Origin: Rhodoplanes sp.
Lineage (GTDB): Bacteria; Pseudomonadota; Alphaproteobacteria; Rhizobiales; Xanthobacteraceae
DNA length: 64,000 bases
Direction of reading: 5' to 3'
Assembly (NCBI RefSeq): GCF_013377085.1
Contig: NZ_JACAAX010000008.1
Location: 62,001 to 126,000, forward strand
Shown: in pieces, positions 16,510 through 28,417 of the stretch
Layout: every line of letters begins with the position of its first letter
Numbering within the stretch: the stretch's first letter is position 1
The notes under the pieces: generated by a model
Database searches by the model: none
What the model saw: the letters and a program-made list of their open reading frames with translations, nothing else
What the model was told of the DNA's origin: nothing
Program-made: the position numbers and the translations under genes

Positions 16510-18008
16510 GTGTCAGTCCGCTGATGCGCGGTGCTTGCGGTCAGAACTTCGCGCCGGACGAGATCCGCACCCCGTCATGGTTTCAGTCCGCTGGTGCGCG
16601 GTACATGCGGTCAGACGAGCATCAACGTGTTCGGCGACATGAGCTATGTGTTTCAGTCCGCTGGTGCGCGGTGCATGCGGTCAGACAACCACCCACTCGC
16701 CGGACACACCGGTGCGTTTGTTTCAGTCCGCTGGTGCGCGGTGCATGCGATCAGACGCTCGTCTAACCAGGGTGCTGCCTGAACGTCTGTTTCAGTCCGC
16801 TGGTGCGCGGTGCATGCGATCAGACACGGCACCTACTTCTTCGCGCTGGGAGTCCGCAGTTTCAGTCCGCTGGTGCGCGGTGCATGCGATCAGACGGTGT
16901 GGCTGCTGGGGTTCATCGGCCAGATGGTGGTTTCAGTCCGCTGGTGCGCGGTGCATGCGATCAGACCTGAAGTCTCTCGGCCAGACCCCGCAAGAGCGTG
17001 TTTCAGTCCGCTGGTGCGCGGTGCATGCGATCAGACGTGCAGGAGGTGGCGTCGGTGCAGGAGGTTAGTTTCAGTCCGCTGGTGCGCGGTGCATGCGATC
17101 AGACTACGCCGAGCAGCTGATCATCACCGAGCTGTCGTTTCAGTCCGCTGGTGCGCGGTGCATGCGATCAGACGAACCGGGGCGCCTACGATGGCAAGCC
17201 GATCGGTTTCAGTCCGCTGGTGCGCGGTGCATGCGATCAGACGTCAAGACCCAATCCTTCGACTACCTTGGCCAGTTTCAGTCCGCTGGTGCGCGGTGCA
17301 TGCGATCAGACCCATCAGTTCGTCAGGCTCGGCTGGCACGGTGCGTTTCAGTCCGCTGGTGCGCGGTGCATGCGATCAGACAGCAGCAGGTTCTGCTCCC
17401 GCCGCTGCTGCTGGTTTCAGTCCGCTGGTGCGCGGTGCATGCGATCAGACCTCTGACGGCCGCCGCCGTTCTCGCCAAGAAGTTTCAGTCCGCTGGTGCG
17501 CGGTGCATGCGATCAGACGCGGGCACCGGACGAGGCAGCGGAAGCGGCCTTGTTTCAGTCCGCTGGTGCGCGGTGCATGCGATCAGACTTGTGGATTTTT
17601 GCGCTCGCGGTGGTGAGCGTGTTTCAGTCCGCTGGTGCGCGGTGCATGCGATCAGACATGGTACGCATCACTCACAATTGGAATGATTGGTTTCAGTCCG
17701 CTGGTGCGCGGTGCATGCGATCAGACCCGTCTTTCTGGCGAATCTGATGCGGCTCTTGGTTTCAGTCCGCTGGTGCGCGGTGCATGCGATCAGACCTGCG
17801 ACAAGGTCGACCTGTGCAAGACCGTGACGCTCGCGTTTCAGTCCGCTGGTGCGCGGTGCATGCGATCAGACGAAGAAGGTGGAGATCAGCTCATTCGGCT
17901 TCGTTTCAGTCCGCTGGTGCGCGGTGCATGCGATCAGACTACCGCTACGGTTACGGCCCGCCCCCCGGCGGGTTTCAGTCCGCTGGTGCGCGGTGCATGC
18001 GATCAGAC
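16510..18008 (-). CRISPR. CRISPR array 2: 22 repeats (outermost degenerate), 21 spacers
   Basis: On the minus strand the repeat starts GTCTGATCGCATGCACCG and ends ACCAGCGGACTGAAAC. It differs from array 1 only near positions 6-9. Starts on the plus strand are 16510 (degenerate), 16580, 16650, 16720, 16789, 16859, 16930, 17000, 17068, 17137, 17206, 17275, 17345, 17414, 17482, 17552, 17621, 17690, 17759, 17835, 17903 and 17972. Spacers are 31-34 bases, except 39 at 17796-17834. Decay on the left and the leader on the right put transcription leftward. The oldest intact repeats (16580, 16650) read GACCGC like array 3, while newer ones read GATCGC. One spacer at 17940-17971 is low-complexity. Confidence 0.98.
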
Positions 18009-18149
18009 TGAGGGGTCCGCGAGGGGCTGTCAATGCGAAATTTTTCTGGCCGGTTTCCACTGACATCGGCCGCTCGGCGGTATTTTCGGCCCTGATTTGA
18101 CCCGTCAGTGGAAACCGGGTCAAATCTGTCGACACGCGGACCTGTTCGC
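18009..18149. promoter_or_regulatory. Leader of array 2 and control region of RT-cas1
   Basis: 141 bp between array 2 (leftward) and RT-cas1 (rightward). It has the same leader landmarks as the other arrays: TGAGGGGTC next to the repeat, CTGTCAA (TTGACAG on the array strand), and a perfect 15-bp inverted repeat CCGGTTTCCACTGAC (18050-18064) / GTCAGTGGAAACCGG (18104-18118) with a 39-base loop. A second dyad, ATTTGACCCG (18095-18104) / CGGGTCAAAT (18116-18125), sits 25-55 bp before the RT-cas1 ATG and could be an operator. GTCGACA follows it. Confidence 0.7.
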
Positions 18150-20123
18150 ATGACCACTCCGAAAACTGTATCCGGGCCCCTGTACGACCGGGTGGCGGCT
18201 GTCGACACCCTGCGGCAGGCCTGGGAGAAGGTGAAGGCCAACAACGGCGCCGCCGGTGGCGACGGCATGACGGTGGCGCGATTCGCGCTGGTCGCCGAAT
18301 CGATGATCGAGCGCCTCGCCCAGGGGCTGCGCACCGGGCAATACCGGCCCGGGCCGGCACGGCGCGTCCTCATCCCGAAGACCGACGGCGGCGTCCGGCC
18401 GCTCGACATCCCCTGCGTCCACGACCGCGTGGTCCAGGGCGCCGCGACCCTGGTTCTCGACCCGGTTCTCGACCGCGAGTTCGCGGATTCGAGCTTCGCG
18501 TATCGGCGCGGCCGCTCGGTGGCGCAGGCGGTCGCCCGCATCGGCAGCCTGCGCCGGCAAGGCTTCACCCATGTGGTCGACGGCGACATCCGGGCCTATT
18601 TCGAGCGCATCCCGCACGACCGGCTGATCGCCAAGCTGGAGGAGCATGTCGACGACCATGCGCTGGTCGACCTGATCTGGCTGTGGCTCGAGACCTACTC
18701 GCTGACCGGCCGCGGCGTGCCGCAGGGCGCGCCGATCTCGCCGCTGCTCGCCAACCTGTATCTCGACACGGTCGACGACCGCATCGAGCGGGCCGGCGTG
18801 CGGCTGGTGCGCTTCGCCGACGACTTCGTGCTGCTGACCAAGACGCCGGCCTCGGCCGAGACGGCGCTCGCCGAGATGACCCGGCTGCTCGCCGCGGAAG
18901 GGCTGGAGATCCATCCCGACAAGACCCGCCTGGTCAGCTTCGAGGAGGGCTTTCGGTTTCTCGGCCACGTGTTCGTCCGCTCGCTGGTGGTCCGCGAGGT
19001 GCAGGAGGAGGACATCCCGGCCGAGGACGCCATCGCGGCGGCGGAGGGATTGTTGGCCAAGGCCGAGGCGGCGGACGCAGCCGAGGCGCCGGAGCCGGGC
19101 GCGGCGACGCCGCGCGAGCGCTCCGATCCGGTGTTCCCGGTCTACGTGATCGAGCCCGGCCGGCGGCTGGAGGCCAAGGGTGCGCGGCTGCGCCTGATCG
19201 ACGAGATCGGTCGCATCGTCGATCTGCCGCCCGGCCGCATCGACCGCATCGAGCTCGGCCCCGGCACGGATGCCACCCTGGAGGCGCTGGAGCTGGCCGC
19301 CGCCAACGCCATCGAGGTCGACCGGGTGAACGGCCACGGCGAGGTGACGGGCCGCTACGAGGATGTCGGGCCGGAGCGGGCGCGGCGCCACCTCGCCCAG
19401 GCCAGGACCGTGCTGGATCCCGCCCGGCGCCTCGCGGTCGCCCGCGCCATCGTCGACGGCCGGCTGCGCAACCAGCGCGCCCTGCTCCGCCGCCTCAACC
19501 GGCGCCGCAAGGATCCGGAGATCGCCAAGGCCTGCGTGGTGCTCAACCGGACCATCCTCAAGCTCGCCAAGGCGGCGGATGTGGGCGCCGCCATGGGGTT
19601 CGAGGGCGCGGCCGGCGCCGTGTTCTGGCCGGCCTTCGGGCGGTGCTTCCCGGAACCGTTCCGGTTCGGGCTCCGCCGCCGGCGCCCGGTGGCCGACGCC
19701 GCCAACCTGGCGATCAACGTCACCTGCAACATGCTGGCCCGCGACATCCGCGCCGTGGTGATGCGGGCCGGGCTGCACCCCGGCTTCGGCGCGCTGCACG
19801 AGACCAGGGACGGGATCGACGCGGTCGTCCACGACCTGATGGAGGAGTTTCGCGCACCGGTGGCCGAGGCCTGCGTGGCCGCGGCCTTCAACCGCAAGGC
19901 CCTGTCGACCGAGAGCTTCACCCTCGACCCCGGCCCCCGCCTCACCCGCGAGGGCTGGGCGGCGCTGATCCGGGCCTATGAAGCGTGGGTGGCCCAGCCG
20001 ATCCGCTCGCCCCGTTCCGAGCGGGACGTGCTGTGGCGGGCCCTGATGCTGGAGCAGGCGCAGGCCTATGCCGAGGCGTGCGAGGGCGACGGGCCTTATC
20101 GCCCCTACCAGATGGACTACTGA
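18150..20123 (+). CDS. cas1: Reverse transcriptase-Cas1 fusion
   Basis: 657 residues. RT domain, about 1-290: VLIPKTDGGVRPLDIPCVHD (RT2), FAYRRGRSVAQAV, VVDGDIRAYFERIPHD with catalytic Asp near 144/146 (RT3), GVPQGAPISPLLANLYLD (RT4), RFADDFVLL with FADD at 222-225 (RT5), and LEIHPDKTRLVSF (RT6). This is the group II intron-like lineage. A charged linker precedes Cas1 (about 328-657): FPVYVIEPGRRLEAKGARL, MGFEGAAGAVFW (Glu485), GFGALHET (His550), and HDLMEEFRAP (Asp562/Glu565), so the metal site is complete. RT-Cas1 proteins of type III systems can take spacers from RNA. Unlike the Marinomonas protein, Cas6 is not fused at the N-terminus. I chose ATG 18150; GTG 18108 would extend into the leader inverted repeat. 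cas2 starts two bases after the stop. Confidence 0.96.
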   Translation: MTTPKTVSGPLYDRVAAVDTLRQAWEKVKANNGAAGGDGMTVARFALVAESMIERLAQGLRTGQYRPGPARRVLIPKTDGGVRPLDIPCVHDRVVQGAATLVLDPVLDREFADSSFAYRRGRSVAQAVARIGSLRRQGFTHVVDGDIRAYFERIPHDRLIAKLEEHVDDHALVDLIWLWLETYSLTGRGVPQGAPISPLLANLYLDTVDDRIERAGVRLVRFADDFVLLTKTPASAETALAEMTRLLAAEGLEIHPDKTRLVSFEEGFRFLGHVFVRSLVVREVQEEDIPAEDAIAAAEGLLAKAEAADAAEAPEPGAATPRERSDPVFPVYVIEPGRRLEAKGARLRLIDEIGRIVDLPPGRIDRIELGPGTDATLEALELAAANAIEVDRVNGHGEVTGRYEDVGPERARRHLAQARTVLDPARRLAVARAIVDGRLRNQRALLRRLNRRRKDPEIAKACVVLNRTILKLAKAADVGAAMGFEGAAGAVFWPAFGRCFPEPFRFGLRRRRPVADAANLAINVTCNMLARDIRAVVMRAGLHPGFGALHETRDGIDAVVHDLMEEFRAPVAEACVAAAFNRKALSTESFTLDPGPRLTREGWAALIRAYEAWVAQPIRSPRSERDVLWRALMLEQAQAYAEACEGDGPYRPYQMDY

Positions 20124-20125
20124 GG

Positions 20126-20413
20126 ATGGCGCGCGGGACTCACCTCTACGTGTTCGCCTACGATATCGAACGGGACCGCGCCCGCGCGCGCGTCGCCAAG
20201 CTGCTGGAGAACGAACTCGTGCGGGTCCAGAAATCCGTCTTCGAAGGCCGCATGACGCCGACCGCGGCGCGGCGCATCGCCAAGAAGATCGGGCGCGAGA
20301 TCGCCCCGACGGACTCGCTGCGCGTCTATGCCGTGACGGCGCAGGGGATCGATGCGAGCCTGTCGATCGGCGCCGCGCCGATCGGCGAGAAATCCGCCTT
20401 CCTGCTGTTCTGA
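20126..20413 (+). CDS. cas2: CRISPR-associated Cas2
   Basis: 95 residues. The N-terminal beta strand HLYVFAYDIERDRARARVAKLLE carries the conserved Asp of the Cas2 ferredoxin fold, followed by RVQKSVFEGRMT and the strand DSLRVYAVT. Cas2 dimers bridge Cas1 dimers in the spacer integrase. The gene follows RT-cas1 by two bases and precedes cas6 by six, so one transcript is likely. Length and motif are normal for the family. Confidence 0.96.
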   Translation: MARGTHLYVFAYDIERDRARARVAKLLENELVRVQKSVFEGRMTPTAARRIAKKIGREIAPTDSLRVYAVTAQGIDASLSIGAAPIGEKSAFLLF

Positions 20414-20419
20414 GCCGCC

Positions 20420-21274
20420 ATGCCCCTGATCGAGGCGACGCCCGACGAGCTCGTCCTGATGTGGACCCAGGAGGAAGTCCGCGTGATCTGCGCGCGGCCT
20501 GCGGACCTCGAGGACCATCCCGACCTGGCGATGCGGGTGCGCGGCGCCTTCGGCCGCATGCTCGCGCTGGCAGGGCCGCCGGTCGGCCACCGCCACGATC
20601 CGTTCGATCGGCCGCCGCCCTTCCCGGCGCTGTTCGGCACGCAGGACGAGGACGCGACTCGGCCCTTCACCATCGACGTCGACGTCCTCGCCGACATCGT
20701 GCAGGTCGATCTCCGGCTGTTCGGATCGGCGGCGTTCTGGGTCGACCAGTGCCGCGACGCGCTGCTGGCGGCGCTCGCCGGCGGGATCTCGATCAAGGCG
20801 GGCAGCCGCCATCGCCAGCCGCTCCAGCCGCTCGATTGTCTGATGCGCCGCGTCTGTGCGGAGCTGCCGCCGCGGTCCGTCGGCGCCGTGAACCTGGCCT
20901 GCGTCACGCCGGTCGCGGTGCGCGCCGGTCATGCTCTCCTGAGTGCGCCGCCTGCCCTGCTCTATGCCGCCGTCACGCGCGCGCGCCGGCTGGCGCGTTG
21001 GCTCGACGTGAAGCTCGTCGCCGACTGGACCGCGCTGCGACAGGCGTGCGAGCAGGCGCATGTCGTGCAGGACCGGCTGCTGCCCTACCGCGCGGTGCGG
21101 TCCTCCCAGCGCCAGCGCGACCGCCGCATCCCGGTCAGCGGGTTGCTCGGAGAGTTCAGCGTCGAAGGCGCCCTGACGCCGCTCGCACCGTTTCTGATGC
21201 TGGCCGCCCAGACGCATATCGGCAGCCACGCGGCGCTCGGCATGGGGCGCGTGCGGCCGGCGCTGTATCCGTGA
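20420..21274 (+). CDS. cas6: Cas6-like crRNA-processing endoribonuclease
   Basis: 284 residues. The C-terminal quarter has the Cas6 signature: IPVSGLLGEFSVEG, then LAPFLMLAAQTHIGSHAALGMGRVRPALYP, with the G-rich loop GMGRV at the very end. The N-terminal half has a second ferredoxin-like unit (FTIDVDVLADIVQVDLRLFG). Cas6 cuts each repeat at the base of its hairpin; here that would be after GCGG, leaving ACUGAAAC. His candidates for catalysis include those in RHRQPLQPLD and THIGSH. It is the third gene of the adaptation operon, and array 3 begins 170 bp downstream. It is a stand-alone Cas6, not fused to RT-Cas1. Confidence 0.85.
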   Translation: MPLIEATPDELVLMWTQEEVRVICARPADLEDHPDLAMRVRGAFGRMLALAGPPVGHRHDPFDRPPPFPALFGTQDEDATRPFTIDVDVLADIVQVDLRLFGSAAFWVDQCRDALLAALAGGISIKAGSRHRQPLQPLDCLMRRVCAELPPRSVGAVNLACVTPVAVRAGHALLSAPPALLYAAVTRARRLARWLDVKLVADWTALRQACEQAHVVQDRLLPYRAVRSSQRQRDRRIPVSGLLGEFSVEGALTPLAPFLMLAAQTHIGSHAALGMGRVRPALYP

Positions 21275-21447
21275 GGGCGCGCGCCGCCTGACGCGGACGA
21301 CGGGACGGCATGCCGTGCCGGCCGTCTCGTGCCGGCCGTCAGACGAGAGTCGGGTGATCCAAATTTTGTGGTCCGACCGGAACGGCGTGCAGCGCCGGAC
21401 CCGGACGCCGGCCACGCGCCCGGCTTTCGTCGCGTGATTCCGGGTTT

Positions 21448-21968
21448 GCACCGCCCCGCTGGTGCGCGGTGCATGCCGTCAGACGCGCTGACCATGCCCA
21501 TCATGGGCTTCATCGCGTTCGTTTCAGTCCGCTGGTGCGCGGTGCATGCCGTCAGACAGAATCTCCTTGATCACGATCATTGGAGGCCTGTTTCAGTCCG
21601 CTGGTGCACGGTGCATGCCTTCAGACATGGAAAACCCCACCAGCGTGGAGGAACACACGTTTCAGTCCGCTGGTGCGCGGTGCATGCCGTCAGACGCACC
21701 GATCACTCTGGATCGGTCGCAAGTCGTTTCAGTCCGCTGGTGCGCGGTGCATGCGGTCAGACAAAATCGGACATCTTCTGCGCGGTTCAGGCGCCGTTTC
21801 AGTCCGCTGGTGCGCGGTGCATGCGGTCAGACCTCGAATGGAATGACGGAAGCTCTGGCAGCGTTTCAGTCCGCTGGTGCGCGGTGCATGCGGTCAGACG
21901 AACGCACCATCGCAACCGTCGTAAAGACCGGGTTTCAGTCCGCTGGTGCGCGGTGCATGCGGTCAGAC
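21448..21968 (-). CRISPR. CRISPR array 3: 8 repeats (outermost degenerate), 7 spacers
   Basis: Repeat starts on the plus strand: 21448 (degenerate, with a disturbed end), 21521, 21590, 21659, 21726, 21796, 21863, 21932. On the minus strand the newer repeats begin GTCTGACCGCATGC and the older ones (21521, 21659) GTCTGACGGCATGC. The copy at 21590 has two more changes. All intact repeats end CACCAGCGGACTGAAAC apart from the changed copy. Spacers are 30-36 bases. The leader is on the right, so transcription is leftward, towards cas6. The spacer at 21833-21862 is homologous to spacer 7 of array 1. Confidence 0.98.
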
Positions 21969-22190
21969 TGAGGGGTCCGCGCGGGGCTGTCAACGCGAAA
22001 GATTCGAAGCCGGTTTCCACTGACATCAGCACTTCTTGACCCTCGGTGGCCCGGATTTGACCGGTCGGTGGAAGAGCAGCACAAGCTGTCGACATCCGCA
22101 CCTGTCCACACGCTGCCGTCGCGACCTGTATACCGGCCGTCAACTGCCACTCTGAACCGATGCGCCGGTTCCCGGGCGCGATCCAGCCCC
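21969..22190 (-). promoter_or_regulatory. Leader of CRISPR array 3
   Basis: Its first 130 bp match the array 2 leader nearly base for base near the array (TGAGGGGTCCGCG.GGGGCTG, then TCAA.GCGAAA). The inverted pair starts at 22010 (CCGGTTTCCACTGAC) and its partner near 22065-22074 is less perfect (GTCGGTGGAA). GTCGACA lies at about 22088. The remainder up to the hsdR stop has no gene. The first 130 bp look like a duplicated copy of the array 2 leader without the adaptation genes. Confidence 0.72.
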
Positions 22191-25339
<3,149 letters not shown>

Positions 25340-25343
<4 letters not shown>

Positions 25344-26008
25344 GCCGTCACCTTGTGCGGGTTCTCGTCGTCGACGTCCCACCGGGCCGGGTTGTCTTCG
25401 ATATAATGGCGAATGCGGTCCAACGCCGGTTCGTCACGCACGACATGCTCGTAGTAATTGCGTTGCCAGAGCCGACCACGGAATGCGACCCATCCCCTCT
25501 CCTTCACCCCGCGAATGTATTCGACCGTGGTGGCCGATTTGAATGCGCCGACCACCTCACCCAGCCGGACACCCATGCGGGCGGCGAACTGGGCGCCCAT
25601 GAGGGGCGCCCCTACCGGCAGGCCGCGGGCGGCGAACTGGGCGCCCACGAGGGGCGCCCCTACCGGCAGGCCGACTTCCGTAGGGGCGACCCTCGTGGTC
25701 GCCCCGCTCGCGGCGGCCGCCGGGTCCGACGACCCTGTGTCCGCCAGCAGGACGATCCCGTGCACGTGATTCGGCATCACCACGAACACGTCGACCTCGA
25801 CGCCCGGAAATCTCCCCGGAAGGCCGTCCCACATCGCCATCACCATCCGTCCGGCATCGGTGAGCCGCACCGAGGCATCGATCGGCTCACCGAGCAGACA
25901 AATTCGATCCTGTGTGCAGATCGTCACGAAATACGCTCCGGCTTGCCCATAGTCGTATCCCTTCAGGCGAAGAGAACGGCGACGGCGCACGACCGGGCCT
26001 GGCATCAT
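25340..26008 (-). CDS. REP-associated tyrosine transposase (RAYT, Y1_Tnp/TnpA_REP)
   Basis: 222 residues. RAYTs are single-strand HUH transposases thought to mobilise REP hairpins. Motifs: [20 protein letters not shown] then FVTICTQDR, the [15 protein letters not shown], and the catalytic Tyr region [19 protein letters not shown] with the tail [13 protein letters not shown]. Between them the usual short linker is replaced by a repetitive block ([16 protein letters not shown] twice) encoded by REP hairpins at 25591-25705. The gene sits inside a restriction-modification operon, 25 bp after rhuM, and its stop overlaps the hsdR start. All catalytic residues are present, so it may be active. Confidence 0.9.
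25591..25705. repeat. Three REP hairpins inside the RAYT coding sequence
   Basis: Palindromes at 25591-25615 (GGGCGCCC-ATGAG-GGGCGCCC then CTAC), 25639-25663 (the same with ACGAG), and 25680-25705 (GTAGGGGCGACC-CTCGT-GGTCGCCCC). All have a five-base loop and a GTAG/CTAC foot. They are read in frame as part of the transposase. Confidence 0.85.
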
Positions 26009-26033
26009 GGGTCGGCATCCTCGGTTAAGCCGC

Positions 26034-27074
26034 TCACGGTTTGCGCTCCGGCTTGCTCAGCCGCCGCGCCTCGGCCTGGAGCCTGGCGAAATCCTCGTCG
26101 GCTTCGCGTTCGGCATCCTCGGTCTCGGCGGCGCGGCGGTTGGTGTCGAACGTCTCGAACCGGGCATGCGCGATTTGGGTCATCTGCTCGTGCGACATCC
26201 GCCCCTTGCCGTGAAGCACCTCGCGCTCGTTGAACGCCAGAAACCGGTCGGTCTGGGCGATCCAGTCGGCCATGCGGGTCTCCTGCCGGCGCGACGCGCG
26301 GTCCTCGGCGAAATCGAGGAACATGGTGGTGAGACGGTTCAGCGTCTCGATCTCGTCGGCCTGAAGGTAGTTCTTCGAGACGGTGACGTCGGCCTTGCGC
26401 ACCCGGTCGCCCTCCCAGGTGGTCAGGGCCATGTTGGGCTTGGTCGAATCGGCGCGCGCGACGATCAGCTCGGCCGCGGTGCGGCCCGTCACGGCATAGA
26501 CGAGCTTGTTCTGGATGGTGGCGAAGAACGCCTTGGCGGTCTCGGCCGTGCCGTCGTAGTCGACGCTGGACGCTTTGAAGAGGTCGCGGACTTTTTGGTA
26601 GAACCGCTTCTCCGAGGCCCGGATGTCCCGGATGCGGCGGAGCAGCTCGTCGAAATAGTCGAGGCCGCCGGGCTCCTTCAGCCGCGCGTCGTCGAGCACG
26701 AACCCCTTGACCAGATACTCGCGGAGCACCGTCGAGGCCCATTGGCGGAACTGGGTGCCGCGCGGGCTGCGCACGCGATAGCCGACGGCAAGAATCGCGT
26801 CGAGATTGTAGGTCTTGACGGTCCGCCGGACCGACCGTGCGCCCTCCTGCTGAACTTGTAAGAGATCCTTACAGGTTGCCCCCTCCACCAGCTCCCCCTC
26901 GCCATAGAGGGTGCGCAGGTGCTGGGTGACGTTCTGGGGCGTGGTGTCGAACAGGGCCGCGATCTCGGCCTGGGTCAGCCAGACGGTGCCGTCCTGCAGG
27001 CGCAGCCGGATCGCCGCACGCCCGTCCTCGGTGCGGTAGAGGATCAGCTCGCCCCGGGACGGGCTTTCGGTCAT
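26034..27074 (-). CDS. RhuM family protein
   Basis: 346 residues. It matches the RhuM/virulence-protein family often found between hsd genes: ELILYRTEDGRAAIRLRLQDGTVWLTQAEIA in pieces, a helix-turn-helix-like ALFDTTPQNVTQHLRTLY, KTYNLDAILAVGYRVRSPRGTQFRQWA (Bro-N/KilA-like), and a C-terminal helical part with VTGRTAAELIVARAD. Its exact role is unknown; a DNA-binding accessory or toxin-like role linked to restriction systems is possible. ATG 27074 overlaps the hsdS stop (ATGA), so it belongs to the operon. Confidence 0.85.
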   Translation of the reverse strand: MTESPSRGELILYRTEDGRAAIRLRLQDGTVWLTQAEIAALFDTTPQNVTQHLRTLYGEGELVEGATCKDLLQVQQEGARSVRRTVKTYNLDAILAVGYRVRSPRGTQFRQWASTVLREYLVKGFVLDDARLKEPGGLDYFDELLRRIRDIRASEKRFYQKVRDLFKASSVDYDGTAETAKAFFATIQNKLVYAVTGRTAAELIVARADSTKPNMALTTWEGDRVRKADVTVSKNYLQADEIETLNRLTTMFLDFAEDRASRRQETRMADWIAQTDRFLAFNEREVLHGKGRMSHEQMTQIAHARFETFDTNRRAAETEDAEREADEDFARLQAEARRLSKPERKP

Positions 27075-28417
27075 GCGACCCGCTCCACGATCCTCTCGGC
27101 GTCTTTTACGCGCAGCTCACCGGAGATGAGCTTTGGCAGGAGCGTGTCGCGGAGGGATGCGAGAATTTCAGACATTCGACTGTTGGCGGCGATCTTGGCA
27201 TTGAAGTCGGAGAGCGGCTTTGTCAGCTTCTCACGCACGCCCGGCGGAGGCACCGGAAAAGACATGCCTTCTAAGATGTCCGTCGGGAGCACACCCGTTC
27301 CATGCCCAGATGCCTGCACTTTGGAAAACAAATAGGCTGATGCATCCAGAAGGGCGAACAGCAGAAATGTGCCGTCGCCCCATTTTGGCACGAACGCCTT
27401 GACATCCTGATTGAAAGTGACGTCACGCCGAGCCTGGGAAATCCGGACTCCTTGATGAAGACCCATGCCGCGTACCATCACGAGTACGGAGCCATTCGAA
27501 ACAAGACGCGTTCCGTTGCCGATCGCCATCGGGGTCACTTTTTCGTCCGAGCGGTCCACATGAATTGCCGTCATCGCCTTTGGGCTGATCCACGGTAATT
27601 CACCACCCCAGTAGTCGGCAACGCTCTTACTCGGTGTTCCGCCAGAATAGATATTCGAAAGCTGCGAAAGAGACTGAACGAACCACCCCGCGGGAATCGC
27701 GCCCGATTCCGAGTTCTCGAACGAACCCGGGAAAAGGGATGCAAGCGTTCGAGGCAGGCGAACATCCTGCCCCCTCGCCTTCGCGCGGACGGGATCGAAA
27801 TCCGCGAACCACGATTTGAACAGCGCCCGCGCCATGGCCTCCAGCGTCTCGTTCGTCCGCCGGTTCAACTCGATCTTGTCGTCGAGCGTGCCGAGGATGT
27901 GGGCGATGGCGCGCTGCTCTGACCGTTCAGGTAGTCGAAGGGAGATGGATCGAAGCGACGTCAGGGGCTGACCAATTCCGGGAGTCCCAACAGTAGAGGC
28001 ATGCTTAAGTAACTCATGACGACCGACGGTAGACCTGAAGAAGTAATATATGTATAGCGGGTCGACGATTGAGGTATTACAAGTAAGCTTCATCATGCTC
28101 GTTGACATAATATATCTTTTTGCCACATTAAACGGAACAATCCCAACAAGCCCAATCGCGCCGCGGTGAGGAAAGACAAGATCTCCTGGCAATACGTTGC
28201 TTGATGAGAGTTCGTCTGCCGTCTCGTCAGCCACATAGACGAAATCACCGCCCAACACTCGCGTATCGGTAATATTGTTACCGCGAATAACCGGCACGCC
28301 ATCATTTGTATATAAGTCACTTTTCATTCGAGATCCAAATGGACCAATTGCGATGGCTCTATCTGTTTCAGCTTTAATTTGGTCAATAGTGACAGCTTTC
28401 CAACAATCACCCGCCAT
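27071..28417 (-). CDS. hsdS: Type I restriction specificity subunit (HsdS)
   Basis: 448 residues with two target-recognition domains. The first is about 1-160 ([29 protein letters not shown]) and the second about 235-400 ([29 protein letters not shown]). Each is followed by the conserved helix: [20 protein letters not shown] and [31 protein letters not shown]. HsdS sets the DNA sequence recognised by the enzyme. The first recognition domain is markedly lower in G+C than the flanking genes (about 27960-28400), as expected for a domain exchanged horizontally. It overlaps the hsdM end by 11 bp. Confidence 0.94.
   Translation of the reverse strand: MAGDCWKAVTIDQIKAETDRAIAIGPFGSRMKSDLYTNDGVPVIRGNNITDTRVLGGDFVYVADETADELSSSNVLPGDLVFPHRGAIGLVGIVPFNVAKRYIMSTSMMKLTCNTSIVDPLYIYYFFRSTVGRHELLKHASTVGTPGIGQPLTSLRSISLRLPERSEQRAIAHILGTLDDKIELNRRTNETLEAMARALFKSWFADFDPVRAKARGQDVRLPRTLASLFPGSFENSESGAIPAGWFVQSLSQLSNIYSGGTPSKSVADYWGGELPWISPKAMTAIHVDRSDEKVTPMAIGNGTRLVSNGSVLVMVRGMGLHQGVRISQARRDVTFNQDVKAFVPKWGDGTFLLFALLDASAYLFSKVQASGHGTGVLPTDILEGMSFPVPPPGVREKLTKPLSDFNAKIAANSRMSEILASLRDTLLPKLISGELRVKDAERIVERVA

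Noticed and set aside
3710-22190. CARF-domain or Csm6/Can-type ancillary nuclease
   Set aside because: No protein in the locus has a CARF-like or HEPN (R-x4-6-H) signature that I can see. The only ancillary candidates are CorA and the DHH protein.
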